A stretch of DNA of 64,000 nt. Source: Seohaeicola zhoushanensis (GTDB lineage Bacteria > Pseudomonadota > Alphaproteobacteria > Rhodobacterales > Rhodobacteraceae). A model generated the notes under the pieces. It searched no databases and was not told the origin of the DNA. It saw nothing but the letters and a program-made list of their open reading frames with translations. How positions within the stretch are numbered: position 1 is the stretch's first letter; every line of letters starts with the position of its first letter. A program made the position numbers and the translations under genes. Location: assembly GCF_014656415.1 (NCBI RefSeq), contig NZ_BNCJ01000018.1, forward strand, positions 1-64,000. Direction: 5' to 3'. Positions 46,334-54,115 of this stretch are shown one piece after another.

Positions 46334-47689
46334 ATGAACCGACCGACTCATCCGCACAAGTTCGTCCAGGCCACCGGCCAGACCGGCATCACCGAGGGCT
46401 ACATGCCCGGCTTCGGCAACGACTTTGAAACCGAGGCGCTGCCGGGCGCGCTGCCGCTGGGCATGAACTCGCCGCAAAAGTGCAACTACGGGCTCTATGG
46501 CGAACAGCTTTCCGGCACGGCCTTTACCGCCAACCCGCCCGAGCGGACCTGGTGCTATCGCATCCGCCCCTCGGTCAAGCATTCCGCGCGCTACCAGAAG
46601 ATCGACCTGCCCTACTGGAAAAGCGCGCCGCATGTGAACGACGACGTGATCAGCCTTGGCCAGTATCGCTGGGATCCGGTGCCCTATGCCGGGCAGAAGC
46701 TGACCTGGCTGACCGGGATGCGCACCATGACCACGGCCGGCGACGTGAACACCCAGGTCGGCATGGCCAGCCATATCTACCTGGTCACCGAAAGCATGGT
46801 CGACGCCTATTTCTTCTCGGCCGACAGCGAGCTGCTTGTGGTGCCGCAGGAAGGCAGGCTGCGCTTCTGCACCGAGCTGGGCATCATCGACCTCGCCCCG
46901 CAGGAGATCGCCATCATCCCGCGCGGGCTGGTCTATCGCGTCGAGGTACTGGAAGGGCCCTGCCGCGGCTTCGTCTGCGAGAACTACGGCCAGAAGTTCG
47001 AACTTCCGGGCCGCGGCCCGATCGGCGCAAACTGCATGGCCAACCCCCGCGACTTCAAGGCGCCGGTGGCGGCCTACGAGGACCGCGAGGTGCCCTCGAC
47101 GCTGACCATCAAGTGGTGCGGCCAGTTCCACGAGACCGAAATCGGGCAGAGCCCGCTCGATGTCGTCGCCTGGCACGGTAACTACGCGCCCTACAAATAT
47201 GACCTCTCGACCTACTGCCCGGTCGGAGCGATCCTCTTCGACCACCCCGATCCGTCGATCTTCACCGTGCTGACCGCGCCCTCGGGCGTGCCGGGCACCG
47301 CGAACATCGACTTCGTGCTGTTCCGCGAGCGCTGGATGGTGGCCGAGGACACCTTCCGTCCGCCGTGGTATCACAAGAACATCATGTCCGAGCTGATGGG
47401 CAACATCTACGGCCAGTACGACGCCAAGCCGCAGGGGTTCGTCCCCGGCGGGATGAGCCTGCACAACATGATGCTGCCGCACGGACCGGACCGGAACGCC
47501 TTCGAGGGCGCCTCGAACGCCAAGCTGGAACCGCACAAGCTCGACAACACGATGTCGTTCATGTTCGAGACCCGCTTCCCGCAGCACCTGACCGCCTTCG
47601 CGGCCAAGGAAGCGCCGCTGCAGGACGACTACATCGACTGCTGGTCGGACCTCGAGAAGAAGTTCGACGGCACGCCGGGCAAGAAGTAG
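46334..47689 (+). CDS. hmgA: Homogentisate 1,2-dioxygenase
   Basis: A 451-residue Fe(II) enzyme that opens homogentisate to maleylacetoacetate. It has [19 protein letters not shown] at the N-terminus, [10 protein letters not shown], and the iron-ligand regions [16 protein letters not shown] and [12 protein letters not shown]. It is first in the homogentisate operon, with GGGAGG upstream. Confidence 0.98.
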   Translation: MNRPTHPHKFVQATGQTGITEGYMPGFGNDFETEALPGALPLGMNSPQKCNYGLYGEQLSGTAFTANPPERTWCYRIRPSVKHSARYQKIDLPYWKSAPHVNDDVISLGQYRWDPVPYAGQKLTWLTGMRTMTTAGDVNTQVGMASHIYLVTESMVDAYFFSADSELLVVPQEGRLRFCTELGIIDLAPQEIAIIPRGLVYRVEVLEGPCRGFVCENYGQKFELPGRGPIGANCMANPRDFKAPVAAYEDREVPSTLTIKWCGQFHETEIGQSPLDVVAWHGNYAPYKYDLSTYCPVGAILFDHPDPSIFTVLTAPSGVPGTANIDFVLFRERWMVAEDTFRPPWYHKNIMSELMGNIYGQYDAKPQGFVPGGMSLHNMMLPHGPDRNAFEGASNAKLEPHKLDNTMSFMFETRFPQHLTAFAAKEAPLQDDYIDCWSDLEKKFDGTPGKK

Positions 47690-47712
47690 GCCGGCCTCCG
47701 GCATCGCGGACA

Positions 47713-47742
47713 CCGGCGGCGGGGATTGACCCCGCGCGCCGG
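47713..47742 (+). other. Intercistronic stem-loop after hmgA
   Basis: CCGGCG-GCGGGG pairs with CCCCGC-CGCCGG around a 5-base ATTGA loop, a 12-bp stem with one bulged G. No T run follows. It may protect the hmgA mRNA end or reduce read-through to the downstream genes. Confidence 0.55.
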
Positions 47743-47791
47743 GACCGGGACAAGGGGAAACCCGACGGAGCCAGCGAGAAGGAGATGCCCG

Positions 47792-47893
47792 GTGAGTGAC
47801 GCAATGAAGGATCTGCTGTTCTGGATCGCCCTCTTCATCGTCCTCGGCGTGGTGTTGCGCTGGCTTCAGAAGCGCAAGCAGAACAAGGACTAG
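47792..47893 (+). CDS. 33-residue single-pass membrane peptide in the homogentisate operon
   Basis: GTG 47792 follows AAGGAG at a good distance. The peptide has one hydrophobic helix (DLLFWIALFIVLGVVLRWL) and a strongly basic tail, QKRKQNKD, typical of small inner-membrane proteins with a cytoplasmic C-terminus. It could instead start at ATG 47804. It is too short to be assigned to a family. It sits between hmgA and the fumarylacetoacetase gene. Confidence 0.6.
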   Translation: MSDAMKDLLFWIALFIVLGVVLRWLQKRKQNKD

Positions 47894-47925
47894 GCGGCAC
47901 GACCGCCAGAAACGGAAAGACGAAC

Positions 47926-49185
47926 ATGCCTCTGATGAAAAGCTGGGTCGCCTCGGCCAATCGTGCCGATTGCCCCTTTCCACTGAACAACCTGCCCTAT
48001 GGCGTGTTCTCCACCGGCGATGACGAGGACGCGCGCTGCGGCGTGGCGATCGGCGACATGGTGCTCGACATGGCCGCGGCCGAGGAAGAGGGTCTGGTCG
48101 ACCTCGGCGACGAGCCGCTGTTCGACCTGCCGTTCTGGAACGCCCTGATGGAAGAAGGCCCGGCGGTCTGGGCCGCGCTGCGCGCGCGCCTGACCGCGCT
48201 GCTCGCCGAGGGCGCGAAGGAGCGTGACAAGGTCGAGCCGTTGCTGGTGCCGCTGTCCGAAGTGACCATGCACATGCCCTTCATGGTCAGCGAATACACC
48301 GATTTCTATGCCGGCCGTCACCACGCCACCAATGTCGGCACCATGTTCCGCGGCGCCGAGAACGCGCTGCCGCCGAACTGGCTGCACATCCCGATCGGCT
48401 ACAACGGGCGCGCATCGTCGGTGGTGGTCTCGGGCACCCCGGTGCGCCGCCCCTGGGGCCAACTCAAGAGCCCCGAACACGACCTGCCCGCCTTCCTGCC
48501 CTGCCGCCGTTTCGACCTCGAGCTGGAGATGGGCGCCATCGTCGGCGTGGACAGCGACGGCCCGATCACCGTGGCCGAGGCCGATGCCAATATCTTCGGC
48601 TACGTGCTGCTGAACGACTGGTCGGCGCGTGATATCCAGGCCTGGGAATACCAACCTCTTGGGCCGTTCCAGGCCAAGGCGACCGCCACCACCATCAGCC
48701 CCTGGATCGTCACCCGCGCCGCGCTGGAACCCTTCCGTGTCGACACCCCGGCGCGCGAGTTCGAGCTGCTTGACCATCTCAAGGACGTCGGGCCGATGCT
48801 CTACGACATCGACCTCGAGGTGACCCTGGCCCCGGAAGGCAAACCGGCCACCACCATCGCCCGCACGAACTACCGCGAGATGTATTACTCCTCGGCCCAG
48901 CAGCTGGCGCATCACACCACCTCGGGCTGCCCGATGAACGTGGGTGACCTGCTCGGCTCGGGCACCATCTCGGGCGCGGGCAAGGACGAGCGCGGCTCGC
49001 TGCTGGAACTGAGCTGGGGCGGCAAGGAACCGCTGACGTTGGACACCGGCGAGACCCGCAGCTTCCTGCAGGACGGCGACACGCTGACCCTGAAGGGCGC
49101 GGCGCATGGCGATGGCTATACCATCGGCTTCGGGGATTGCGCGGGGCAGGTACTGCCGGCGCTGGAGAACCCCTACGCCAGGTGA
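47926..49185 (+). CDS. fahA: Fumarylacetoacetase
   Basis: A 419-residue hydrolase that cleaves fumarylacetoacetate to fumarate and acetoacetate, the last step of tyrosine/homogentisate breakdown. It has the catalytic-His segment YTDFYAGRHHATNVG, ELEMGAIVG (metal Glu residues), LLNDWSARDIQAWEY (metal Asp) and GTISGAGKDERGSLLE. Length is that of true fumarylacetoacetases with the N-terminal SH3-like domain. Confidence 0.97.
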   Translation: MPLMKSWVASANRADCPFPLNNLPYGVFSTGDDEDARCGVAIGDMVLDMAAAEEEGLVDLGDEPLFDLPFWNALMEEGPAVWAALRARLTALLAEGAKERDKVEPLLVPLSEVTMHMPFMVSEYTDFYAGRHHATNVGTMFRGAENALPPNWLHIPIGYNGRASSVVVSGTPVRRPWGQLKSPEHDLPAFLPCRRFDLELEMGAIVGVDSDGPITVAEADANIFGYVLLNDWSARDIQAWEYQPLGPFQAKATATTISPWIVTRAALEPFRVDTPAREFELLDHLKDVGPMLYDIDLEVTLAPEGKPATTIARTNYREMYYSSAQQLAHHTTSGCPMNVGDLLGSGTISGAGKDERGSLLELSWGGKEPLTLDTGETRSFLQDGDTLTLKGAAHGDGYTIGFGDCAGQVLPALENPYAR

Positions 49186-49192
49186 GGAAACC

Positions 49193-49257
49193 GGGGTGCG
49201 CGATGAATGCGCACCCTACGAAGCGACTCTGTAGGGTGCGCATTCCTTGCGCACCCC
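49193..49257. repeat. Double-hairpin REP-like element
   Basis: A 65-base element. The outer ends GGGGTGCGC and GCGCACCCC pair, and so do the inner ATGCGCACCCTAC and GTAGGGTGCGCAT. Each half is also a hairpin by itself (GGGTGCGC with a 7-base loop), so the element can fold as two hairpins or one long cruciform. It lies between fahA and the next gene, just before its ribosome site. Similar GTAGGGTGCGCATT units are, from memory, dispersed in many proteobacterial genomes. Confidence 0.75.
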
Positions 49258-49274
49258 GAGAAAGGAAACAGACC

Positions 49275-50225
49275 ATGGCCAAGGCATTCGCGTCCCAGGG
49301 CGATCTCGACGAGAAGAAGATCAGTTTCACCGAGGTGGGCGAGGGCCTCTGGGCCTTCACCGCCGAGGGCGACCCGAACTCGGGCGTCATCATCGGTGAC
49401 GACTCGGTAATGATCGTCGAGGCCCAGGCCACGCCGCGCCTGGCCAACAAGGTGATCGAGAAGGTGCGCGAAGTCACCGACAAACCGATCACCCACGTGG
49501 TGCTGACCCACTATCACGCCGTGCGCGTGCTGGGCGCCTCGGCCTTCGGGGCGCAGCAGGTCATCATGGGCGAGAAGGCCCGCGCTATGGTCGCCGAGCG
49601 CGGCCAGGAAGACTGGGACAGCGAGTTCCAGCGTTTCCCGCGCTTGTTCCAGGGGCATGAATCCATCCCCGGCCTGACCTGGCCGACCACCACCTTCAAC
49701 GACCGCATGACCGTCTACCTGGGCAAGCGGCGGATCGACCTGATGCACCTTGGTCGCGCCCATACCGCCGGCGACATCGTGATCCACCTGCCCGACGCCA
49801 ACACCATGTTCACCGGCGATATCGTCGAATACCACTCGGCCTGCTACTGCGGCGATGGTCACTTCGCCGACTGGACCGGCACCCTGGACAACATCCGCGC
49901 CTTCGGCCTTGACGCCATCGCGCCGGGCCGGGGGGACGCGCTGGTGGGACAGGACATGGTCAACGCCGCGCTCGACGCGACGGCGGATTTCGTGACCTCG
50001 ACCTATGCGCCCGCCCGCCGTGTCGCGCTGAAGGGCGGCACGCTGAAGGACGCCTGGGACGCGGTGCGCGCGGAATGCGACCCGAAGTTCAAGGATTACG
50101 CGATCTACGAGCACTGCCTGCCCTTCAACGTCGCCCGCGCCTATGACGAGGCGCAGGGTATCGACAACCCCCGCATCTGGACCGCCGAGCGCGACATGAA
50201 GATGTGGGAAGCCCTGCAGGGATAA
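49275..50225 (+). CDS. Metallo-beta-lactamase-fold protein with altered metal site
   Basis: A 316-residue MBL-fold protein starting MAKAFASQGDLDEKK after AAAGGAAACAG. The usual HxHxDH motif reads THYHAVRVLGA: His79 and His81 are kept, but Asp and His are Val83 and Arg84. His163 (GRAHTAGD) and Asp182 (FTGDIVE) remain. The late His position reads APGRGDA, with Arg219. So ligands of one metal site are kept and those of the second are largely lost. It is embedded in the homogentisate operon; the substrate is unknown. Confidence 0.85.
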   Translation: MAKAFASQGDLDEKKISFTEVGEGLWAFTAEGDPNSGVIIGDDSVMIVEAQATPRLANKVIEKVREVTDKPITHVVLTHYHAVRVLGASAFGAQQVIMGEKARAMVAERGQEDWDSEFQRFPRLFQGHESIPGLTWPTTTFNDRMTVYLGKRRIDLMHLGRAHTAGDIVIHLPDANTMFTGDIVEYHSACYCGDGHFADWTGTLDNIRAFGLDAIAPGRGDALVGQDMVNAALDATADFVTSTYAPARRVALKGGTLKDAWDAVRAECDPKFKDYAIYEHCLPFNVARAYDEAQGIDNPRIWTAERDMKMWEALQG

Positions 50226-50230
50226 AGCCG

Positions 50231-50494
50231 ATGAGCGCCACCCGGATCCTGATGCTTGCCCTTGGCGCCGTGATCTTCGCGGCCTGGGCTTACAACATGT
50301 TCCGGGTGTTGTTCCTGCTGCGCAAACGCGCCGAGGCGGAGAGTGGGCGTCCATTTCCGGGACCCGGCCAGGCGCTGCGCCAATGGGGCCGCTTCTTTCG
50401 CGGCCCCGAAGACAAACCGCTGCGCCAGCGCCTGACCGGGCTGACGATGGGCCTGCTGGCCTGGCTGGTCGGATTGGCCTGGATGGGAGAGTGA
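50231..50494 (+). CDS. Small two-helix membrane protein
   Basis: 87 residues from MSATRILMLALGAVIF. One membrane helix lies near residues 5-30 and another at the C-terminus (GLTMGLLAWLVGLAWMG). They flank a basic loop with RKRAEAESGRP, PGPGQALRQWGRFFRG. No family is recognised. It follows the MBL gene after 5 bases and precedes the monooxygenase by 3 bases, so it is clearly in the operon. Confidence 0.75.
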   Translation: MSATRILMLALGAVIFAAWAYNMFRVLFLLRKRAEAESGRPFPGPGQALRQWGRFFRGPEDKPLRQRLTGLTMGLLAWLVGLAWMGE

Positions 50495-50497
50495 GCG

Positions 50498-52120
50498 ATG
50501 GCCTATGACTATACCCCCTTCCCCTATGTCTCGCCCCCCGGCCTGACCGCGCCCGAGGCGCGCCACCGGGTGGTGATCGTCGGCGCGGGGCCCATTGGCC
50601 TGGCCATGGCGATCGACCTGGCGCAGCGCGGCGTGGCCTCGGTCGTGCTCGACGACAACAACGTGGTTTCGGTCGGCAGCCGGGCGATCTGCTGGGCCAA
50701 GCGCACGCTCGAGATCTTCGACCGGCTGGGCGTGGGCGAGCGGATGCTGGCCAAGGGCGTCACCTGGAAGATCGGCCGCCAGTTCCACGGGGCCGAAGAG
50801 GTCTACAGCTTTGACCTGCTGCCCGAGGAAGGCCACAAGTATCCCGCTTTTATCAACCTCCAGCAGTATTACGCCGAGGAATACCTCGTCGACCGCGCCC
50901 GCGACTTCCCCGAGCTGATCGACCTGCGCTTCAAGAACAAGGTCGTCGCACACGAGGACCGGGGCAACCATGTCGCCCTGACCGTCGAGACCCCCGAGGG
51001 CACATATTCGCTGCAGACCGAATACCTGCTGGCCTGCGATGGCGCGGGCTCGGCCACGCGCGAACGGATGGGGCTGGATTTCACCGGCCAGACCTTCCAG
51101 GAGCAATTCCTGATCGCCGATATCGAGATGGACGAGAGCCCCTTCGGCCCGGACCCGGTGCCCGAACGCTGGTTCTGGTTCGACCCGCCCTTCCATGCCG
51201 GCAAGTCGGCGCTGCTGCACGCCCAGCCCGACAATATCTATCGCATCGACCTGCAGCTTGACGTCGATGCGGACGGCAAGGCCGAGGCCGCGCCCGAAAA
51301 GGTGATCCCGCGCATCAAGGCCATCGTCGGGGACAAGCCGTTCCGGCTCGACTGGGTGTCGGTCTACAAGTTCCGCTGCATCAAGCTCGACCGTTTCGTG
51401 CACAACCGGGTGATATTTGTCGGTGACAGCGCCCATGTGGTCAGCCCCTTCGGCGCGCGCGGCGGCAATGGCGGCATCCAGGACATCGACAACCTGGGCT
51501 GGAAACTGGTCGCCGTTCTCGCCGGCGAGGCCGACGAGCGGCTGATCGAGACCTATCACGACGAACGCAGCCACGGGTCGGCCGAGAATATCCTGAACTC
51601 GTCGCGGGCCACCAACTTCATGACGCCCAAGACCCCGATCGAGGCGCTGTTCCGCGCCGAGGTGCTGCGGCTGGCCCATGACCAACCCTTTGCCCGCAAG
51701 CTGCTGAACTCGGGCCGCCTCTCGGTGCCCTGCTCGCTGGAAGGCTTCCCGCTGCAGACTCCGGGCACCGGCGCGGTGCCCTCGGGCCGGGCCGTTGTCG
51801 ATGCGCCGATCAATGGCCCCGAGGGAGACGGCTGGCTGCTGGAACAGGTCCAGACCGGCGGTTTCACCCTGGTGGGCTTCGGCGACGTGCAGCTGCCCGA
51901 GGTCGACGGCATCGCCCGCGTCGGCATCAACCAGCGCAGCGCCGATTATCCCTGCTTCACGGCGCTCAAGGGGCTGGCCATCCGCCGCTATGGCGAGGGC
52001 CGCGCCTATCTCTTCCGCCCCGACGGCCATGTCTGCGCCAGCTTCACGGCGCCCGAGGCCGACGCAATCCTTGCCGCCCGCGCCCGCGCGATGGGTGCCG
52101 AACTGGAACCCAGCCGATGA
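50498..52120 (+). CDS. FAD-dependent aromatic monooxygenase (MhpA/MhaA-like)
   Basis: A 540-residue class A flavin hydroxylase. It has VIVGAGPIGLAMAIDLAQRG at about 25-44, LLACDGAGSATRERMG (DG motif) and VIFVGDSAHVVSPFGARGGNGG (GD motif), plus a C-terminal thioredoxin-like domain of about 150 residues typical of MhpA-type enzymes. In a homogentisate operon it could hydroxylate a monohydroxylated phenylacetate (for example 3-hydroxyphenylacetate) to homogentisate (inference). It overlaps a DUF2783 gene. Confidence 0.85.
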   Translation: MAYDYTPFPYVSPPGLTAPEARHRVVIVGAGPIGLAMAIDLAQRGVASVVLDDNNVVSVGSRAICWAKRTLEIFDRLGVGERMLAKGVTWKIGRQFHGAEEVYSFDLLPEEGHKYPAFINLQQYYAEEYLVDRARDFPELIDLRFKNKVVAHEDRGNHVALTVETPEGTYSLQTEYLLACDGAGSATRERMGLDFTGQTFQEQFLIADIEMDESPFGPDPVPERWFWFDPPFHAGKSALLHAQPDNIYRIDLQLDVDADGKAEAAPEKVIPRIKAIVGDKPFRLDWVSVYKFRCIKLDRFVHNRVIFVGDSAHVVSPFGARGGNGGIQDIDNLGWKLVAVLAGEADERLIETYHDERSHGSAENILNSSRATNFMTPKTPIEALFRAEVLRLAHDQPFARKLLNSGRLSVPCSLEGFPLQTPGTGAVPSGRAVVDAPINGPEGDGWLLEQVQTGGFTLVGFGDVQLPEVDGIARVGINQRSADYPCFTALKGLAIRRYGEGRAYLFRPDGHVCASFTAPEADAILAARARAMGAELEPSR

Positions 52121-52314
52121 CCATCGCCCCCGACCGTCTCAGCCCCTTCCAGGACGAATTCTACAGCGCCCTGATGCAGGCCCACGAGGGGCTGACCGAG
52201 GCACAGAGCCACGCCCTGAACGCGCGGCTGGTGCTGATGATGGCCAACCGCATCGGCGACCTCGACTCGCTGGTGGATATCCTCAAGACCGCACGGAGCT
52301 ATGAGCATGGCTGA
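52117..52314 (+). CDS. DUF2783 small protein, possible hydroxylase accessory
   Basis: 65 residues starting MTIAPDRLSPFQDEFYSAL, an all-helical small protein with LTEAQSHALNARLVLMMANRIGD. It matches my memory of DUF2783 proteins, which sit beside flavin monooxygenases. The start overlaps the monooxygenase stop by ATGA and the end overlaps maiA. A comparable small coupling protein (MhaB) has been described next to 3-hydroxyphenylacetate 6-hydroxylase in Pseudomonas; similarity to it is not established here. Confidence 0.72.
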   Translation: MTIAPDRLSPFQDEFYSALMQAHEGLTEAQSHALNARLVLMMANRIGDLDSLVDILKTARSYEHG

Positions 52315-52948
52315 GACCGTCCTTTTCGACTATTGGCGCTCTTCGGCCAGCTACCGGATGCGCATTGCGCTCCAGTTGGCCGGGATCGAATACACCTCGG
52401 TTCCCGTCGACCTGCCTACCCGGCAGCACCGCACGCACGAGCACCTGGCCCGCAACCCGCAGGGTTTCGTGCCCGTGCTCGACATCGACGGAGAGCGCTT
52501 CACCCAGTCGCTGGCGATGCTCGAATATCTCGACGAGACGCGCGGGATGAACCTGCTGCCGAAGGATCCGGTCGGCCGCGCCCATGCCCGCGCGCTGGCC
52601 TATGCCATCGCGGTCGACCTGCACCCGGTCTGCAACCTGCAGGTGGCAAGCTATGCCAAGGAGATGGCGGGCGGCGACCAGGCGGCGATGGAGCAATGGA
52701 TGAAGCGGTTCATCCGGCCGGGGCTGGAAGCCTTCGAAGCCCTGCTCGGCGGGTTCACCCAGGCGCCCTATTGCTGTGGCGACGCACCGGGCCTCGCCGA
52801 TATCTGCCTGATGCCGCAGATGTACAACGCCGCCCGCTGGGGCGTGGAAACCGCCGACCTGCCGCGCCTGACGGCGGTTGCGGCGGCCTGCGCGCAGCAT
52901 CCGGCCTTTGGCGCCGCGCATCCCGACAAGTGGCAGCCGGCCGGCTGA
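52307..52948 (+). CDS. maiA: Maleylacetoacetate isomerase (zeta-class GST)
   Basis: A 213-residue zeta-class GST with LFDYWRSSASYRMRIALQLAG at the N-terminus (quoted in part), ARNPQGFVPVLD, QSLAMLEYLDE and the C-terminal APGLADICLMPQ region. It isomerises maleylacetoacetate to fumarylacetoacetate with glutathione. ATG 52307 lies 8 bases after GGAG and is preferred to ATG 52301. It is paralogous to the gentisate-operon isomerase at 7039-7689. Confidence 0.94.
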   Translation: MAETVLFDYWRSSASYRMRIALQLAGIEYTSVPVDLPTRQHRTHEHLARNPQGFVPVLDIDGERFTQSLAMLEYLDETRGMNLLPKDPVGRAHARALAYAIAVDLHPVCNLQVASYAKEMAGGDQAAMEQWMKRFIRPGLEAFEALLGGFTQAPYCCGDAPGLADICLMPQMYNAARWGVETADLPRLTAVAAACAQHPAFGAAHPDKWQPAG

Positions 52949-53101
52949 GGATATCCACAACCCATGCGCGAAAACCTGCCGTTGCGGCAAGTGGTCGCAC
53001 GGCTTTCCTTGCCTGAACACGAATCCGTGTGATCATCGGCTTTGTCCGATGTGCGGAAAATTATTTCGCATATGCGGCAAAACATCAGGGAGGGAAAACA
53101 A

Positions 53102-54049
53102 TTGAAATTCAAGACGATTACCACATTGGCTTGCGCGCTCGGCCTGTCTGCGCAATTCGCAATGGCGCAGGACTGCGCCGAATCGCAATGGGGCAAGGAT
53201 GACACCATCGGCGCCGCCAACCGCGTCACCCCCGAGAACACACTGAAGGCTGCCGCCCTTATCAAGCAGGGCAAATCGATGCCGCTGGGCATCGTCATCG
53301 ACAGCAATACCCCTGCCTTTCCGCCGCGCAGCCTCAATCTGCAGGTCGTGCAGCCCAACCAGCAGGGCGGCCAGAAGCTGACGCAGTTCGGCTATCCGGG
53401 CAACTACAACGACGACATCCTGCAAACCTGGATCGGCATCGGCAGCCAGATCGACGGGCTCGGGCATCTCGGCGAGAAAGGTTATTACTACAATTGCCTC
53501 AGCGAAACCGAGATAAGCGCCATCACCGGTCTGACCAAGCTTGGCACCCATGACATCCCGCCGATCGTCGCTCGCGGCGTGATCATCGACATGGCCAAGC
53601 ACTTCGGCAAGGAGGTGCTCGACGCCGGGGAGCATTTCGGCGAGGCCGAGATCAAGGCCGCCGCCACGGCGCAGGGCGTCGAGATCCGCGAGGGCGACGT
53701 GGTGCTGTTCCACACCGGCTGGACCGAGGGCAAGCTCGACAGCGACCCGACGGCCTGGGTTTCAGGCGAGCCGGGCATCAACGTCGACGGTGCGCGCTAC
53801 ATGGCCTCGCTCAACCCGATCGCGGTCGGGGCCGACACCTGGGGCATCGAGCCGATCCCGCCGGCGCCGGGCGACGGAGCCTTCTACGGCCATGTCGTCC
53901 TGCTCAAGGAGAACGGGATCTACATCCTCGAGACGATGAACACCGGGCCGATCCTGCGCGACGGGGTGAACGAGTTCATGTTCGTCCTCGGCCAGGCGCG
54001 GATCCGCGGGGCGGTGCAGATGATCATCAACCCGGTGGCGCTCTATTAA
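53102..54049 (+). CDS. Exported cyclase family protein
   Basis: A 315-residue protein likely starting at TTG 53102. AGGGAGGG lies 7 bases upstream and the product then begins MKFKTITTLACALGLSAQ and ends its signal near AMA-QD, whereas an upstream ATG would hide the signal behind 20 extra residues. The body is of the cyclase/kynurenine-formamidase-like family, with SQIDGLGHLGEKGYYYN (metal-binding His region), EGDVVLFHTGW and GAFYGHVVLLKENGIYI. A periplasmic lactone or amide hydrolase is likely; the substrate is unknown. Confidence 0.85.
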   Translation: MKFKTITTLACALGLSAQFAMAQDCAESQWGKDDTIGAANRVTPENTLKAAALIKQGKSMPLGIVIDSNTPAFPPRSLNLQVVQPNQQGGQKLTQFGYPGNYNDDILQTWIGIGSQIDGLGHLGEKGYYYNCLSETEISAITGLTKLGTHDIPPIVARGVIIDMAKHFGKEVLDAGEHFGEAEIKAAATAQGVEIREGDVVLFHTGWTEGKLDSDPTAWVSGEPGINVDGARYMASLNPIAVGADTWGIEPIPPAPGDGAFYGHVVLLKENGIYILETMNTGPILRDGVNEFMFVLGQARIRGAVQMIINPVALY

Positions 54050-54081
54050 GCCTTGTTTCGGATCGCTGCGCGATCCGACCG

Positions 54082-54114
54082 GCGGGCGGGGCGTCCTGCG
54101 GACGCCCCGCCCGC
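54082..54114. terminator. Strong bidirectional terminator
   Basis: A 15-bp perfect stem (54082-54096 with 54100-54114) with a TGC loop, preceded by a second perfect hairpin CGGATCGC at 54059-54077. They separate converging genes. Confidence 0.82.
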
Positions 54115-54115
54115 T

